Assembly (NCBI GenBank): GCA_965223585.1
Contig: CBDCWW010000024.1
Location: 558,001 to 622,000, forward strand
Source of the DNA: CBDCVN01 sp965223585
Lineage (GTDB): Bacteria; Deinococcota; Deinococci; Deinococcales; Trueperaceae
Length of the DNA stretch: 64,000 nt
Direction of reading: 5' to 3'
Part shown: positions 52,292-62,000 of the stretch, in pieces
How positions within the stretch are numbered: position 1 is the first letter of the stretch
Layout: each line of letters begins with the position of its first letter
Translations under genes and position numbers: made by a program
The notes under the pieces: model-generated
What the model saw: only the letters and a program-made list of their open reading frames with translations
The model's database searches: none
What the model was told of the DNA's origin: nothing

Positions 52292-54349
52292 TTATCTTTG
52301 GTAAGCTACTTGTGAGATATGATTATATTTCCCCTTGTTAAGAAACTGAACATTATCATCAGGTACATCTAAAATTAATTCCGCATAAGGCAAACTCTTT
52401 TCAGGAGGTTTCGTAACGGATAAAAACATACTATTTGTGGCTTGCCAAGCCCTCAAAACTTCTGCTACTCCTGAAGCTCGAGCTATAGCACCATGAGGAT
52501 TAAAAGGGGCATCTCCATCAAAAATTTCGCCAATTGTGCCTAGACCCTGATTATAAAGATGGTCCTCGAAAGGGGCTAAGAAAGAGCGTGCAAGTTCTGC
52601 ATCTTTGTAAACTAGATAGTGAGCACTTATAAAAGGACCAATGAGCCAACTCCAGACAGCACCCTCATGATAGGCAGCAGCACGCTTTTGCTGATAACCT
52701 TCATAACGCCCTATATAATTAAATTCGTCACTAGCTAAACTACGCAGACCGTAAGAGGTAAGTAGTTTTTGAGCACAAATATCTACAATGGACTTTTGCT
52801 GATCTTTTTGTAAAGGACTATAGTTTAGTGAAACAGCTAGGAGCTGATAGGGACGTAACCTCATATCGTGCCCCTCCGGGCCATCCAAAATATCAAAGCA
52901 GAAGCCTTTATCCTCTTGCCAAAAACGTCTGAAGCTTTTTTGTATCTTGTCTGCTAGCTCGAGATAAATAACAGCTGGTTTACCTAATTCAGAGGCAAAA
53001 TGTGCTATGCTGAGCACAGCATTAAACCATAAAGCATTGAGATCTACAGGTTTGCCTATGCGTAATCCCTTTTTCTCACTAGCTTCTTCTATATATAAAA
53101 GGTTATCTTGAGGGTCTAAACGAACATGGTTTTGGCTGCTATAGTTATAATCTTGGATTATGTTTTCAGCAGTAGAAAAAAGCTCTGCTATTAGGGTTTG
53201 GTTACCTGTACTTTCCAAATAAGCACGTAAAGCCTCTATGTAATAAAGTATAGCTTCAGGAGTATGATTGTGATTACTTATAGGAGAAATATTTTGTTCT
53301 TGTTTACCTTTGTTAAGAGAGTGCCCAAATGCCCTGAGAATACTAACAGCTTCTTCAAAACGTCCTGTAGCCAAAGTAAGCCCCGGTAAACTCATGATCG
53401 AACTTTGGTTTCTATCACCAAGCCAAGGGTACCCTGTTATGATAGAATAAGCCTCTTTTTCCACTAAAGGGTTATCGTGCACTATAAATTGATCAGCTGA
53501 AAGTATTAGTTGCTTCATCCAGCTAGGGGTAATATGTTGACTACGACAAAGCAGCTCCTCTTCATAAGCCTGTTTCTTTTGATATGCTGATACACCGTCA
53601 AGGTCAAGATCTAGCAAAGATTCTGTGGTAGCTACCATTGTCAAAGATTGTCCCGGTTTTAGTATTTGCTCGAGTTCTCCTCCATAGAGGTGATCATCCA
53701 TAGCATCAAATCCACGACAGCCTTCAAGGCTAAGATAAAAGTTTCTATACCACGTATGGCGTGTGGTTAATTTGGCATTATCAGAGAGGAGATAAAAAGG
53801 GGTAGCATCTTCAAAAGCTTTTACTTTAAGTCCATTATCAATAGCTTGAATATCCATACACCAATCATCTGCATGAGTGTTATTATTATGGTCACGGTAA
53901 TTTATTAGTAATTTGCTCGAGAACATCAAGGGCAAACTGCCACGAAGAAAATCATAACGTATATAGGCTGTATTTTGCCCAGCTTGTAGCCATAATCGCT
54001 TTTCTAAAATGGCATCAGCAAAGGCAAAGGTCCATACAGGTGTAGTACCTTCAAGACGAAAGTGCTCCAGATTCTGGAAGCCATAAGGCTCTCCTACCCC
54101 TCCTATCCAGTGATTGGTGTATAGAGGATAACACTTTTGATCATACTCTACGGTTTCATCTATTTTACTTAACAACAACTTTCGTTCTAAAGGAGGTTTA
54201 AGTGCTGCTATAAGTAAACCATGATAACGACGTCTAAGTTGCCCTGAAATGGTACCTGAAGCGTATCCTCCTATACCATTGGTGACTAACCACTCTGCAG
54301 CACCAGATTCTGCTAAATTACCACATATTTCTCTACCAAAATTAATCAT
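52292..54349 (-). CDS. Amylo-alpha-1,6-glucosidase family protein (glycogen debranching type, GH133-like)
   Basis: The 685-aa protein has a GDE N-terminal domain (EWLVTNGIGGYASGTISGQLRRRYHGLLIAAL) and a C-terminal alpha-alpha barrel (LPGLTLATGRFEEAVSILRAFG; NALWFNAVLSIAHFA; AAAYHEGAVWSWLIGPFISAHY). In active relatives the segment before SLPGL reads G-Y-P/H-W-F-T/G-D-W-G-R-D-T-M-I. Here it is GYPWLGDRNQSSIMSLPGL, so the conserved WGRD is RNQS and the acidic residue is gone. YHEGAVW replaces the usual YHQGTVWPW. It may be an inactive or altered-specificity homologue of the glycogen debranching enzyme. A SARP-type site lies about 246 bases upstream. Confidence 0.8.
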   Translation of the reverse strand: MINFGREICGNLAESGAAEWLVTNGIGGYASGTISGQLRRRYHGLLIAALKPPLERKLLLSKIDETVEYDQKCYPLYTNHWIGGVGEPYGFQNLEHFRLEGTTPVWTFAFADAILEKRLWLQAGQNTAYIRYDFLRGSLPLMFSSKLLINYRDHNNNTHADDWCMDIQAIDNGLKVKAFEDATPFYLLSDNAKLTTRHTWYRNFYLSLEGCRGFDAMDDHLYGGELEQILKPGQSLTMVATTESLLDLDLDGVSAYQKKQAYEEELLCRSQHITPSWMKQLILSADQFIVHDNPLVEKEAYSIITGYPWLGDRNQSSIMSLPGLTLATGRFEEAVSILRAFGHSLNKGKQEQNISPISNHNHTPEAILYYIEALRAYLESTGNQTLIAELFSTAENIIQDYNYSSQNHVRLDPQDNLLYIEEASEKKGLRIGKPVDLNALWFNAVLSIAHFASELGKPAVIYLELADKIQKSFRRFWQEDKGFCFDILDGPEGHDMRLRPYQLLAVSLNYSPLQKDQQKSIVDICAQKLLTSYGLRSLASDEFNYIGRYEGYQQKRAAAYHEGAVWSWLIGPFISAHYLVYKDAELARSFLAPFEDHLYNQGLGTIGEIFDGDAPFNPHGAIARASGVAEVLRAWQATNSMFLSVTKPPEKSLPYAELILDVPDDNVQFLNKGKYNHISQVAYQR

Positions 54350-54594
54350 TAGTTCCTCTTTTCAGGTAAATTAAGGTTAGAAATTTATATAAGTTTTTGT
54401 GAGAAGTAGGAGATTTAATCATTATGTAGTATGAGTTTCAAGTAAACACACTACCCAAACTGGGAAAAAGTGTGGATAAGGTGACCATGCGAAAAATAAA
54501 GTATTGATTCATAATTAACTCCTAGCAGTTAAAATTGATTTGCAATATAACTTGTGGGAAATGCAAAACTTCTAGAAACAGTGTATGAATACGG

Positions 54595-54613
54595 GTGTTG
54601 AATAAGTGTTGAA
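54595..54613 (-). promoter_or_regulatory. SARP-type direct repeat, site B
   Basis: Minus-strand TTCAACAC-TTA-TTCAACAC, an 11-bp direct repeat, then CCGTATT and CATACA. It lies in the gap between the debranching-type gene (minus) and the SARP regulator gene (plus). By orientation it fits the debranching gene; by position it could also serve autoregulation of the regulator. Confidence 0.55.
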
Positions 54614-54736
54614 TGTAAAGGTTGTTCTTAAATTAGTTTAAAATCTTTTTAAGTGGGAACCTTCGTTCAGATTTTAGAAAAGTACAATTTCAAGTAATCT
54701 TGATTGTTCATGTAAAATTTGCAATGCTTAAAACTA

Positions 54737-56596
54737 ATGGCTGATAGAGAAAAACCTCTATCTCTCAAATTGTTGGGATCGCCACATATTTTGCGAGATG
54801 GAAAGGTTGTTACTTTAGGTACAAGAAAATCTCTGGCACTTATTGCTTACTTGGCAGTGCAAAGATCTGCTGTTCAACGTGACACTTTAGATAACTTACT
54901 TTGGCCTGAATCAGATACTGAAAAAGCAAGACGAAACTTGCGGAGTGAAATTGCACGGATTCATCGTTTCTTGGGTGACAATATTGTTCTGAGCGAGTCA
55001 CAAGCACTTAGAATTAATGCTGCTGAAATTAATGTTGATCTATGGGAATTAAATGGAGTCCTAAAACAAGGTAATACCACTAGGCTTATTGATCTATATA
55101 AAGGTAATTTGCTTGAGGGGTTTTATCTTAAAGACTCTGAGGTTTTTGAATCTTGGCTTGAAGAAGAAAGAGAAAACCTGCAAAACTCTATTACAGAAAC
55201 ACTTGAAGTTTTGGTAAAGAGATCTGATGATACAAATCAATTTGCTAAGGCTCTCAAATATAGCAAAGATATTATCAAGCTTGATCGTTTGAATGAAGAT
55301 GTTTATCTAGCAGCAATTCGCTATGCAGTTATTCTTAATGATCGTATCGGTGGCTTGAGTATTTATCAAGAACTCGAGCACATGCTAGCTAAAGAATTTA
55401 ATTTCAAGCCCAGTGAAGAAGCACAACTATTAGCACAGAAGCTAAGAGAAAGTCTTGTTAATGTTCAGCCTATTATTGATACCAGCATTGATAAACCCGC
55501 ACAACTTGTTCCAGTAAATAACCAAGAAATAGCACATAACATACCTGTCACAATGCTCCCCTTCTTTGGGCGTGAGAAAGAGCTTTCTATTATTATCAAT
55601 CGCTTATCTTTAGCAGAATGTCGTTTACTTACTGTAATAGGCTTAGGTGGGGTAGGTAAGACAAGGCTGGCACGTGAAGTTGCTAAGCAGGCTTTAGAAA
55701 CTGATCACTTCTCATCAGGAGTTTGGTGGGTTTCTCTTGTTGCTATTACTGGAACTTATGCTATTTATTTTGCTATTGCTAAAGCTTTATCTCTAGAGCT
55801 AGATAAAACAAGTAGTATAGAAGAACAACTCCTAAACAGGATATTAGATAAAAATCTTTTAATAATTTTAGATAATTTTGAACACTTACTAGATGATGAC
55901 CTAGAACCAGTCAGAGTTCTTTTAAATAAGGCTAAGAAATTAAAACTACTTATTACTTCAAGGCAACCCCTAAATATTAATGAGGAATATCTTTTCGAAG
56001 TCTCTAGTTTTCCTCTTCCTGAAAAGATTAACTTGGAAAGTACCTATGAGAATATTGATGCTATCAAGCTTTTTTGTTATGCAGCTAAGCGAGCCAACCA
56101 CAGTTTTGCATTGAATCACAGTAATAGAGATGATGTATTTAGAATTTGCCAAATACTAGATGGGCTTCCTTTAGCTATAGAACTTGCAGCAGCAAGGTTA
56201 CGCAGCCTGAGCTGTCAAGATATAGCAAATGAACTAGAACACGATTTTGATTTTTTGCATCAAGCATACAGTAAAGATATGAAGAATAAAAGCTTAAAGC
56301 TAATTTTCGAACAAGCTTGGTCTCGACTTAAGCCAGAAGAACAAAGAGTTCTTTGTGGCCTTTCAATATTAAGAGGAAAGTTTACGCGAGATGAAGCGCT
56401 GGAAACAGTAGGGGGAAACTTTACTACACTCACTGGTTTAGTAGAAGCCTCATTGATTAAACGCTCTCCACCCAAAAATTATCAAATTGTTGAAACAATT
56501 AGACGCTATGCTTTTGGAAAGCTCGATCTTTATCCAGAATTTAGCAAGAGTCTTGTTCAGGCAAGAAGCAAGGTAGTAGAAAAACTCGTTAATTAA
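54737..56596 (+). CDS. BTAD/SARP-type transcriptional regulator with NB-ARC ATPase
   Basis: The 619-aa product (from ATG 54737; a TTG at 54719 is less likely) has an N-terminal winged helix (LKLLGSPHILRDGKVVTLGTRKSLALIAYLA, then DTEKARRNLRSEIARIHRFLG), a BTAD helical domain (about residues 95-245, AKALKYSKDIIKLDRLNEDVYLAAIRYAVILN), and an NB-ARC ATPase (FFGREKELSIIINRL, Walker A GLGGVGKT, LLIILDNFEHL, LLITSRQPL, LDGLPLAIELAAARLRSL). The TPR repeats that follow in full-length AfsR-type regulators are missing. SARP proteins activate transcription from direct repeats 11 bp apart near -35, and such repeats occur here. Confidence 0.9.
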   Translation: MADREKPLSLKLLGSPHILRDGKVVTLGTRKSLALIAYLAVQRSAVQRDTLDNLLWPESDTEKARRNLRSEIARIHRFLGDNIVLSESQALRINAAEINVDLWELNGVLKQGNTTRLIDLYKGNLLEGFYLKDSEVFESWLEEERENLQNSITETLEVLVKRSDDTNQFAKALKYSKDIIKLDRLNEDVYLAAIRYAVILNDRIGGLSIYQELEHMLAKEFNFKPSEEAQLLAQKLRESLVNVQPIIDTSIDKPAQLVPVNNQEIAHNIPVTMLPFFGREKELSIIINRLSLAECRLLTVIGLGGVGKTRLAREVAKQALETDHFSSGVWWVSLVAITGTYAIYFAIAKALSLELDKTSSIEEQLLNRILDKNLLIILDNFEHLLDDDLEPVRVLLNKAKKLKLLITSRQPLNINEEYLFEVSSFPLPEKINLESTYENIDAIKLFCYAAKRANHSFALNHSNRDDVFRICQILDGLPLAIELAAARLRSLSCQDIANELEHDFDFLHQAYSKDMKNKSLKLIFEQAWSRLKPEEQRVLCGLSILRGKFTRDEALETVGGNFTTLTGLVEASLIKRSPPKNYQIVETIRRYAFGKLDLYPEFSKSLVQARSKVVEKLVN

Positions 56597-56615
56597 TTCC
56601 TAGTAACCTCTAAAA

Positions 56616-56634
56616 TTCAACGCTTTTTCAACAC
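56616..56634 (+). promoter_or_regulatory. SARP-type direct repeat, site C
   Basis: TTCAACGC-TTT-TTCAACAC on the plus strand has the same 11-bp repeat as sites A and B. It lies 63 bases before the SnoaL-like gene and 19 after the SARP regulator stop. Downstream sequence lacks the ATACACTG seen in A and B, but AATACA follows 12 bases later. Confidence 0.5.
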
Positions 56635-56697
56635 TCTAAAAAGCAAAATACAGGACTCTAGTCTTAGACTTTATTTTTAGGCTAATAAAGAGGTTTT

Positions 56698-57183
56698 ATG
56701 AGTAATACCAAGCGTAAGCTTAATAAGCAAAACAATGATTCCAAAGAATCAAGTTTCCACATAGGCTTATTAAAAACACAACACAAATTGCGAGCTGGTG
56801 AATTTATTAAAGATGTTTGGAAAGCTAGAAGCATTGCTAGTATAGACAAACATCTTTCTGAAGACTTTGTGGATCACAATTCTTGGTTAGGTGTTACGAA
56901 AGACCTTAAGAGTTGGAAGCTTGGTTTTCAACATTTTAGAAAGAGCTTCCCAAAGTATAAATTCTCTTTAGATAAGCTTGTTTCTGAAGGTGATATTGTT
57001 GCTATTAAATACAATATTACTATAAGAGTTAAGCAAAATAGTCTTTCAGGAAATGATCTTGACGATAACCAAGTTACTCTTTCAGGCGTGGATATGTACC
57101 GCATTGCCAAGGGGAAAATTGTTGAGCGTTGGGGGCTTGATATAAATAATTCAATTACCCAAACACAGAGAATTTACAATTAG
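56698..57183 (+). CDS. SnoaL-like ester cyclase-fold protein
   Basis: The 161-aa protein has a SnoaL/NTF2-like core: AGEFIKDVWKARSIASIDKHLSEDFVDHN, then LKSWKLGFQHFRKSFPKYKFSLDKLVSEGDIVAIKYNITI and GVDMYRIAKGKIVERWGLDIN. The family includes polyketide cyclases and many small enzymes or binding proteins of unknown role. Its catalytic Asp/His positions (DHN, D-M-Y-R) are plausible. It starts at ATG 56698 after AAAGAGGTTTT, follows the SARP gene, and has its own SARP-type repeat (site C). Confidence 0.85.
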   Translation: MSNTKRKLNKQNNDSKESSFHIGLLKTQHKLRAGEFIKDVWKARSIASIDKHLSEDFVDHNSWLGVTKDLKSWKLGFQHFRKSFPKYKFSLDKLVSEGDIVAIKYNITIRVKQNSLSGNDLDDNQVTLSGVDMYRIAKGKIVERWGLDINNSITQTQRIYN

Positions 57184-57424
57184 AGATAACTATCAATGAC
57201 TGAATCACTTAACAGTATATCTGAAAAAGTTGATTTGCTACCCGATTTACTTTTCCATGTTCTGAGGTGCTCGAGCCTAAGGCTTGAACAAAAGATTTTA
57301 GCTTTTTTCGTATGATTTAAATTCCACCCTACATCCAATTATTGCTAATTGTTTTGTGTTGTTAAGATTTCTTTAGGCACACTCTTGAAAATTATTCAAG
57401 TCTTTTAGAAAGATCAGGTGAACC

Positions 57425-57586
57425 ATGAATTTTTCTATACACAAACGAAACAATAAATATGACTTCTTTGTTTACCATAACAAAAATCTTGTCATGTTTG
57501 GTACAACGGAAACTAGGAAGCGAGCCCTTAAAATTACCTTTGAGATTATCAAAAATCTACTACCAGCTGTGCCCTTACCTTTATAA
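57425..57586 (+). CDS. Small basic protein (53 aa)
   Basis: ATG at 57425 opens 53 codons: MNFSIHKRNNKYDFFVYHNK, NLVMFGTTETRKRALKITFE, then IIKNLLPAVPLPL. AGGTGA lies six bases before. The pattern (a basic beta-rich start, a helix, then a proline-rich end) looks like a real small protein rather than noise. No family is known to me. It lies in an otherwise gene-poor gap. Confidence 0.4.
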   Translation: MNFSIHKRNNKYDFFVYHNKNLVMFGTTETRKRALKITFEIIKNLLPAVPLPL

Positions 57587-57589
57587 AGG

Positions 57590-57719
57590 TGGCGTGGAAC
57601 ACGGTAAGCCCCTAGTTCTCCTTCTGGAAAAGCGAACTGTAAAGTAAGCCTAAGGGACTGTGGGTAGAGGAGAATAAAAAAGCGAAAGCCTGTCTATAAT
57701 GGATGGGACAGGGACGAAA
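57590..57719 (+). ncRNA. Structured-RNA-like segment, possible group II intron 5' fragment
   Basis: Between the 53-aa gene and the SPFH gene the sequence shows GTGGAACACGGTAAGCC, TGTAAAGTAAGCCTAAGGGA, AAAAAAGCGAAAGCCTGTC and ...GGGACAGGGACGAAA. CCTGTC and GACAGG form a hairpin around TATAATGGATGG. The combination of GTAAGCC, GCGAAAGC and GGGACAGG-GACGAAA is reminiscent of the region before the reading frame of some group II introns. No reverse transcriptase follows. It may be a fragment only, and I cannot confirm it. Confidence 0.25.
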
Positions 57720-57721
57720 CA

Positions 57722-58711
57722 CTACTGACTGTTAGATGGATTATTAGAAGGTTCATTACTTAACCCTTTAGCTGGTTGCCCCATAATACCACCAATATCC
57801 AACAAGAAGTTACCTTCCGAAGGCAACATAATTGTTCGAATAGAAGGAGCAAGCTTTTGAGCAATTTCAAGCTGAATAATTTCAGGATTTTCACGAATGG
57901 CTTTACCACGTAAACTTAAAGCTTCGGCCTCACCTTGAGCCTTAGCTATAGCTGCATCACGTTCACCCTCTGCTACGGTTTTAGCACGTCTAGCAGAAAT
58001 ATCAGCCTGTAATTTACGATTTTCTTCAATTGCTACTTGTTGCTCTGCTGTTTGTTTTTCTTCAATAGCTTCACTAATCGATCTCGGAATGCGTACGTCA
58101 CGCAAAAGCACCTCTATTAAAGTGATGTTACCTTTCCCCAAAGACTCCTCTAAGGCTACAGTAATATCTAACTCCAGATCAGTCCTTTTTGTACTAATAA
58201 TATCAACAGCTTTATATTTGGCTACGGCATTTCGAATAATAGAACGTACTTGGGGACGAATTAGTATATGTTGATAATCTCCATCTTTGCCAAGAGTTTG
58301 ATAAATGGTTGATGCTTCATTGCGAATAATTTTGTAGCGAATGGTAGTGTCAATGCCTATAGATAAACCTTCTTGCGATAACGCATCAATATCATCACTT
58401 TGCTGTGAAGTAAAGGTTAATTCTTGTTCTCGAGCACTGAATTGCTCTATCTGTTGGAAAACAGGCAAAATTATTTGCAAACCTTCATCACGTTCTTTAT
58501 CTTGTACTCCTGAAAAAATGTTAAAAACTACCCCTACTTGACCTGCTCCAATAATAACAAAGGCTTTTGAGAGTATAGCTATGGAAATACCGATAACGGT
58601 AAGAAAAATCCCTAAGCTTCCTAATCTTCTTTTTTGCCCTCGAATACCTTGTACTAGTAAGGCCAGCCCCGCAATAACAATGGCAAAACCAATTGATGTT
58701 AAAAGTCCCAT
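57722..58711 (-). CDS. Prohibitin/SPFH-family membrane protein
   Basis: The product (329 aa from ATG 58711, which follows GAGGAGG) has two N-terminal hydrophobic segments (GLLTSIGFAIVIAGLALLVQG and LGSLGIFLTVIGISIAILSKAF) and a SPFH/band-7 domain (GAGQVGVVFNIFSGVQ, EGLQIILPVFQQIEQFSAREQELTF, then VLLRDVRIPRSISEAIEEKQTAEQQ), as in prohibitins. A coiled coil (QADISARRAKTVAEGERDAAIAKAQGEAEAL) and a short polar tail follow. It is the second SPFH protein in the window. Role: membrane organisation or protease regulation, inferred. The open frame upstream to 58741 lacks support. Confidence 0.88.
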   Translation of the reverse strand: MGLLTSIGFAIVIAGLALLVQGIRGQKRRLGSLGIFLTVIGISIAILSKAFVIIGAGQVGVVFNIFSGVQDKERDEGLQIILPVFQQIEQFSAREQELTFTSQQSDDIDALSQEGLSIGIDTTIRYKIIRNEASTIYQTLGKDGDYQHILIRPQVRSIIRNAVAKYKAVDIISTKRTDLELDITVALEESLGKGNITLIEVLLRDVRIPRSISEAIEEKQTAEQQVAIEENRKLQADISARRAKTVAEGERDAAIAKAQGEAEALSLRGKAIRENPEIIQLEIAQKLAPSIRTIMLPSEGNFLLDIGGIMGQPAKGLSNEPSNNPSNSQ

Positions 58712-59017
58712 AAATGTAGACCTCCTCAGATATCTTATCACTCTAAAAGTTTTGTTGTTGGGAGGATGAGTTGATTACTTTGAAAACCTACGTCACGTAC
58801 GATTCTTAGGGGGCGAGTTGGGCGCTGTTACCAGCGCTTGGCTACTCGGTGGTGGGGAGAGCGATTTCCCTACTGACCATAACGCCACACCCCAATTGCC
58901 ACTTTAGTTATCAAGCGATTATTTCTATAAATCCTGCTTGCCCTTTAAATCAGAACTTTTCATAATTTTTGTTAGAGACTGCAAGCAATATTTTTTCATT
59001 TGGGACTTTTGTTTAAA
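58712..59017. other. Intergenic region with a GC-rich hairpin
   Basis: Between the end of the large secreted protein gene and the SPFH start (both minus). GGCGCTG-TTA-CCAGCGC near 58824-58841 is a strong hairpin. It may end transcription of, or lie between, the two genes; the surroundings are GC-rich and could hold an RNA, but no known class is recognised. Confidence 0.4.
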
Positions 59018-62000
59018 TTAGTTGAGTCTATAGTAGTATTTGGTCTTTGTATTGTCTGACTGCCTTGTTATCTCAATAACACCTAAAGAATTAGATTGTA
59101 TTTGAGCAGGAACATCTTGACTATAAAGTCTAGGGTCTTTCTCATGAGGCATGACTATTTGAAAAGAGGTTTGATTGGGCCAAATAGCCGATGCTTGCCG
59201 CAAGGTTTCTTTTAAGGTAATAAAAATAGATTCTTCAATCTCACTTTGATCTAGTATGGATTCATCTAAATCTTCGAATGTATAAGCAGGAACAATCAAT
59301 TTAGGCTCTGTTCCCACTATAGCTTGTTGCGTTCCTTTTACAATGTGCCTAAACAATGCTAGTGACTTATTACCATCTGACCTTTGGAAAATAGCTATAG
59401 GTGAATTTTTAGCTTCTGCATAGCTAAGCCACTGCTCGGGACTTTGCCTAGCTAGTTCCAAGCCACTACGTTCTAGGTCAAGTTGCAATCCTTTCTGATG
59501 CTCAAAGTAAAAAGCTAAATCAGTCCCATTATAAAAAGGAATCTCTTTTAAATTAGGACTTGCAAAGGAAGAAAGGACACGGACTGAACCTCTTGTAGGT
59601 AGCCCTTCGAGCACTGCTTTTGTCCGAGATATTATATCTGCAAAGTTTTTCCCCATTTCAAAAGACAGTATTAGACTATCAATTTGTAGAGGAGTCAAAT
59701 CTAGCAAGTATTTTACCTCATTGGGTTGTGCTAAGAAATAACCTTGGTCAGGTATATATACCAAAACCATGTTACCTTGCCAAGTTTGACGTAAGGATTT
59801 GAGGGTTTGATTATCTGGGCGAGTTTGCCATTGTAAAATTTGCTCTATCTGTAATGTGCCATCAGCGGTGAAAATAGCTTTTCTCTTACCTGCAGTAGAC
59901 CACACTGTCACTGTGCTGCTGGGATCAATTTCTAGGGATTTAGATTGCTCGAGTACTATCAAAGAAATAGCACTTAACCAACCTAAGTTCTCATGACTTT
60001 GATAAGAGAATGACCCAATATTTGTCCCTGTCAGCTTAGTAACTATTACCCCTAGTCTTTCAGAAGTTTCTTTTGACTTAAAAAAAGCACTTTTGAGTTT
60101 ACTTATAGAGCCTCCATAGAACTTACCTTTGCTAGACTGCACAATAAGGTAAGGTGAGGAATGTGTTTGGTGAAAACTTTGAGCTAACTCCATTATATGT
60201 TCTTTATTCCACTGACCAGAAGAAGTCATTATTTCATTTCGAGGTAGCTCGAGCTCTTGTGCAGAGCTTCCAGATAAAGTACTAGTTGTATCTTCCCTAA
60301 GGCTATAAAATGTAATTGACTGATTTTCTGCAGGTACTGCTACATTAACTTGATCGTAGTCATACTTTGTAGCAGGATTTCCTGGGCGGATACTGGTGTA
60401 TTTAACCCGTCTTTCTAGTATAGCTGCCCCTTCTGGCATTAGCACCTCAAATTCCTTTTGCTCAGGGAAAAACTGTAAGCTTCTATTAATAGCGTCAGCA
60501 ATGCCTAGACTAATAGTAACTTCCTTTTCTTCAATATCTAAGTCTGCAAGGTCATAAACTGGTATTAGGGTGCTTACTTGTAGATTTTCAAGAGAGCTTT
60601 GCTTGGCATCAACTAAAAGACTTAAAGACAATGCTGAAGCTGGCTTATCTTCAGGACGAAAGATAGCAATAGGTTGATCACTGTTTAGTGTCGTTGCAAG
60701 CAGAGTTTGGTCATTTGCTCGAGCAAGTTCCCAACCACTTTCTGTTACTACTAGTGAGCATTGTGGAGAGTAAGCTAGTTCTATATTACCTTCTGAGAGT
60801 ACTCGAACTGATTCACAGTCAAGATTTTTGTTTTGCAAAATTGTTTGAATTGAAGATGGAGCAAATTTTTGTACTGAGTATGATACAAGTAAGGTATGTA
60901 CTTGAGATTCTTCATCAGCATGTTTTTGCAAGTATTCTAGCTCATCAGCGCGAAGCAGAAAATATCCTTGTCGAGCTCTCATTAAAAATGTATTAGTCTT
61001 CCACTTGCTACGCTCATTTAATAACTCTTCGTTAGAAGGGAGGCTATTCCAAGCAACCATAGAAGAGATTTTAATTTCTGGGTCAGCACGACCTCTTTCA
61101 AACTCAACAAATCTGTGAGTAGACTGGATTGCAATTTTGTCTTGCCTTGAGAAAGACGAGCTAAAGACATCTTGAGCCACCTTACCAGCATAATTTAACC
61201 AAGTGTTTTGTAATTCTCCAGAAATGGATGGGGAATTTCTAACAGACTTGCTTCTATAATTGGTAATACCTTTTGCTTTAAGCACAACAGTCTGAAGGGT
61301 ATAGTCTTGTCTATTCTTAAATAATTTTTTAATTTGAGGCAAACCACCAGCTACATAAGGACCATTTTCAATGCTAACTACAGCATAAGGAGAAACTATA
61401 GCTTTATGGTGATTAGTTGCATACTTAATAATAGTATCATTATCAAATTTCTCTGCAGTCCATAAGAAGGCACTGCCAGCAAAGTATATTGGTGAACTTA
61501 GCTTATCAATTATTTTACGGTCTTCTCCTGCTGGACCTGTAAACACCTTTAAAACAGGTTGGCTTCTGGGAAGATGATCATTAGTTACGTTACTTACAAT
61601 TGTTTCATAGTTTGATTCGTGTTGCGATTCTTTTTTTGGTGAAAATTGTGGTAGTGCCGTTACCGCCATAATGAAATAAGGAGTACCTTTATCATTAGGA
61701 TTAAGTAGGTTTCTCTGTGACCAAGGAATTATTTGGTAGCTTTGTCCGGGCATCCAGTATTTAATTAGATTCTTTTTTTGCTGCAAAGCTTCTGCCACTA
61801 AACTTTGGTCTGGATCTATTATGGTTGCTGCCGCAGGAGATACTGGATCATTAGTATTAGGAGTTGTACTAGTAGGAGTTGTATCAGTGTCTGACCAGAA
61901 AAACGGCTTGGAGCGGAGACGTATATTTACATCACTACCACTGCTTTTGCTGGCTTTAGTTCCAAGGGGGGTAGACTCTAAAAAGAAAAGAGAAACTATA

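Noticed and set aside
57196..57315. A 39-codon frame after the SnoaL-like gene
   Set aside because: It is short, with no recognisable family and a CTCGAG in it; it could be chance.
57459..57647. A 62-codon frame in the gap before the SPFH gene
   Set aside because: It overlaps the better-supported 53-aa frame at 57425-57586 in another frame and lacks a ribosome binding site.
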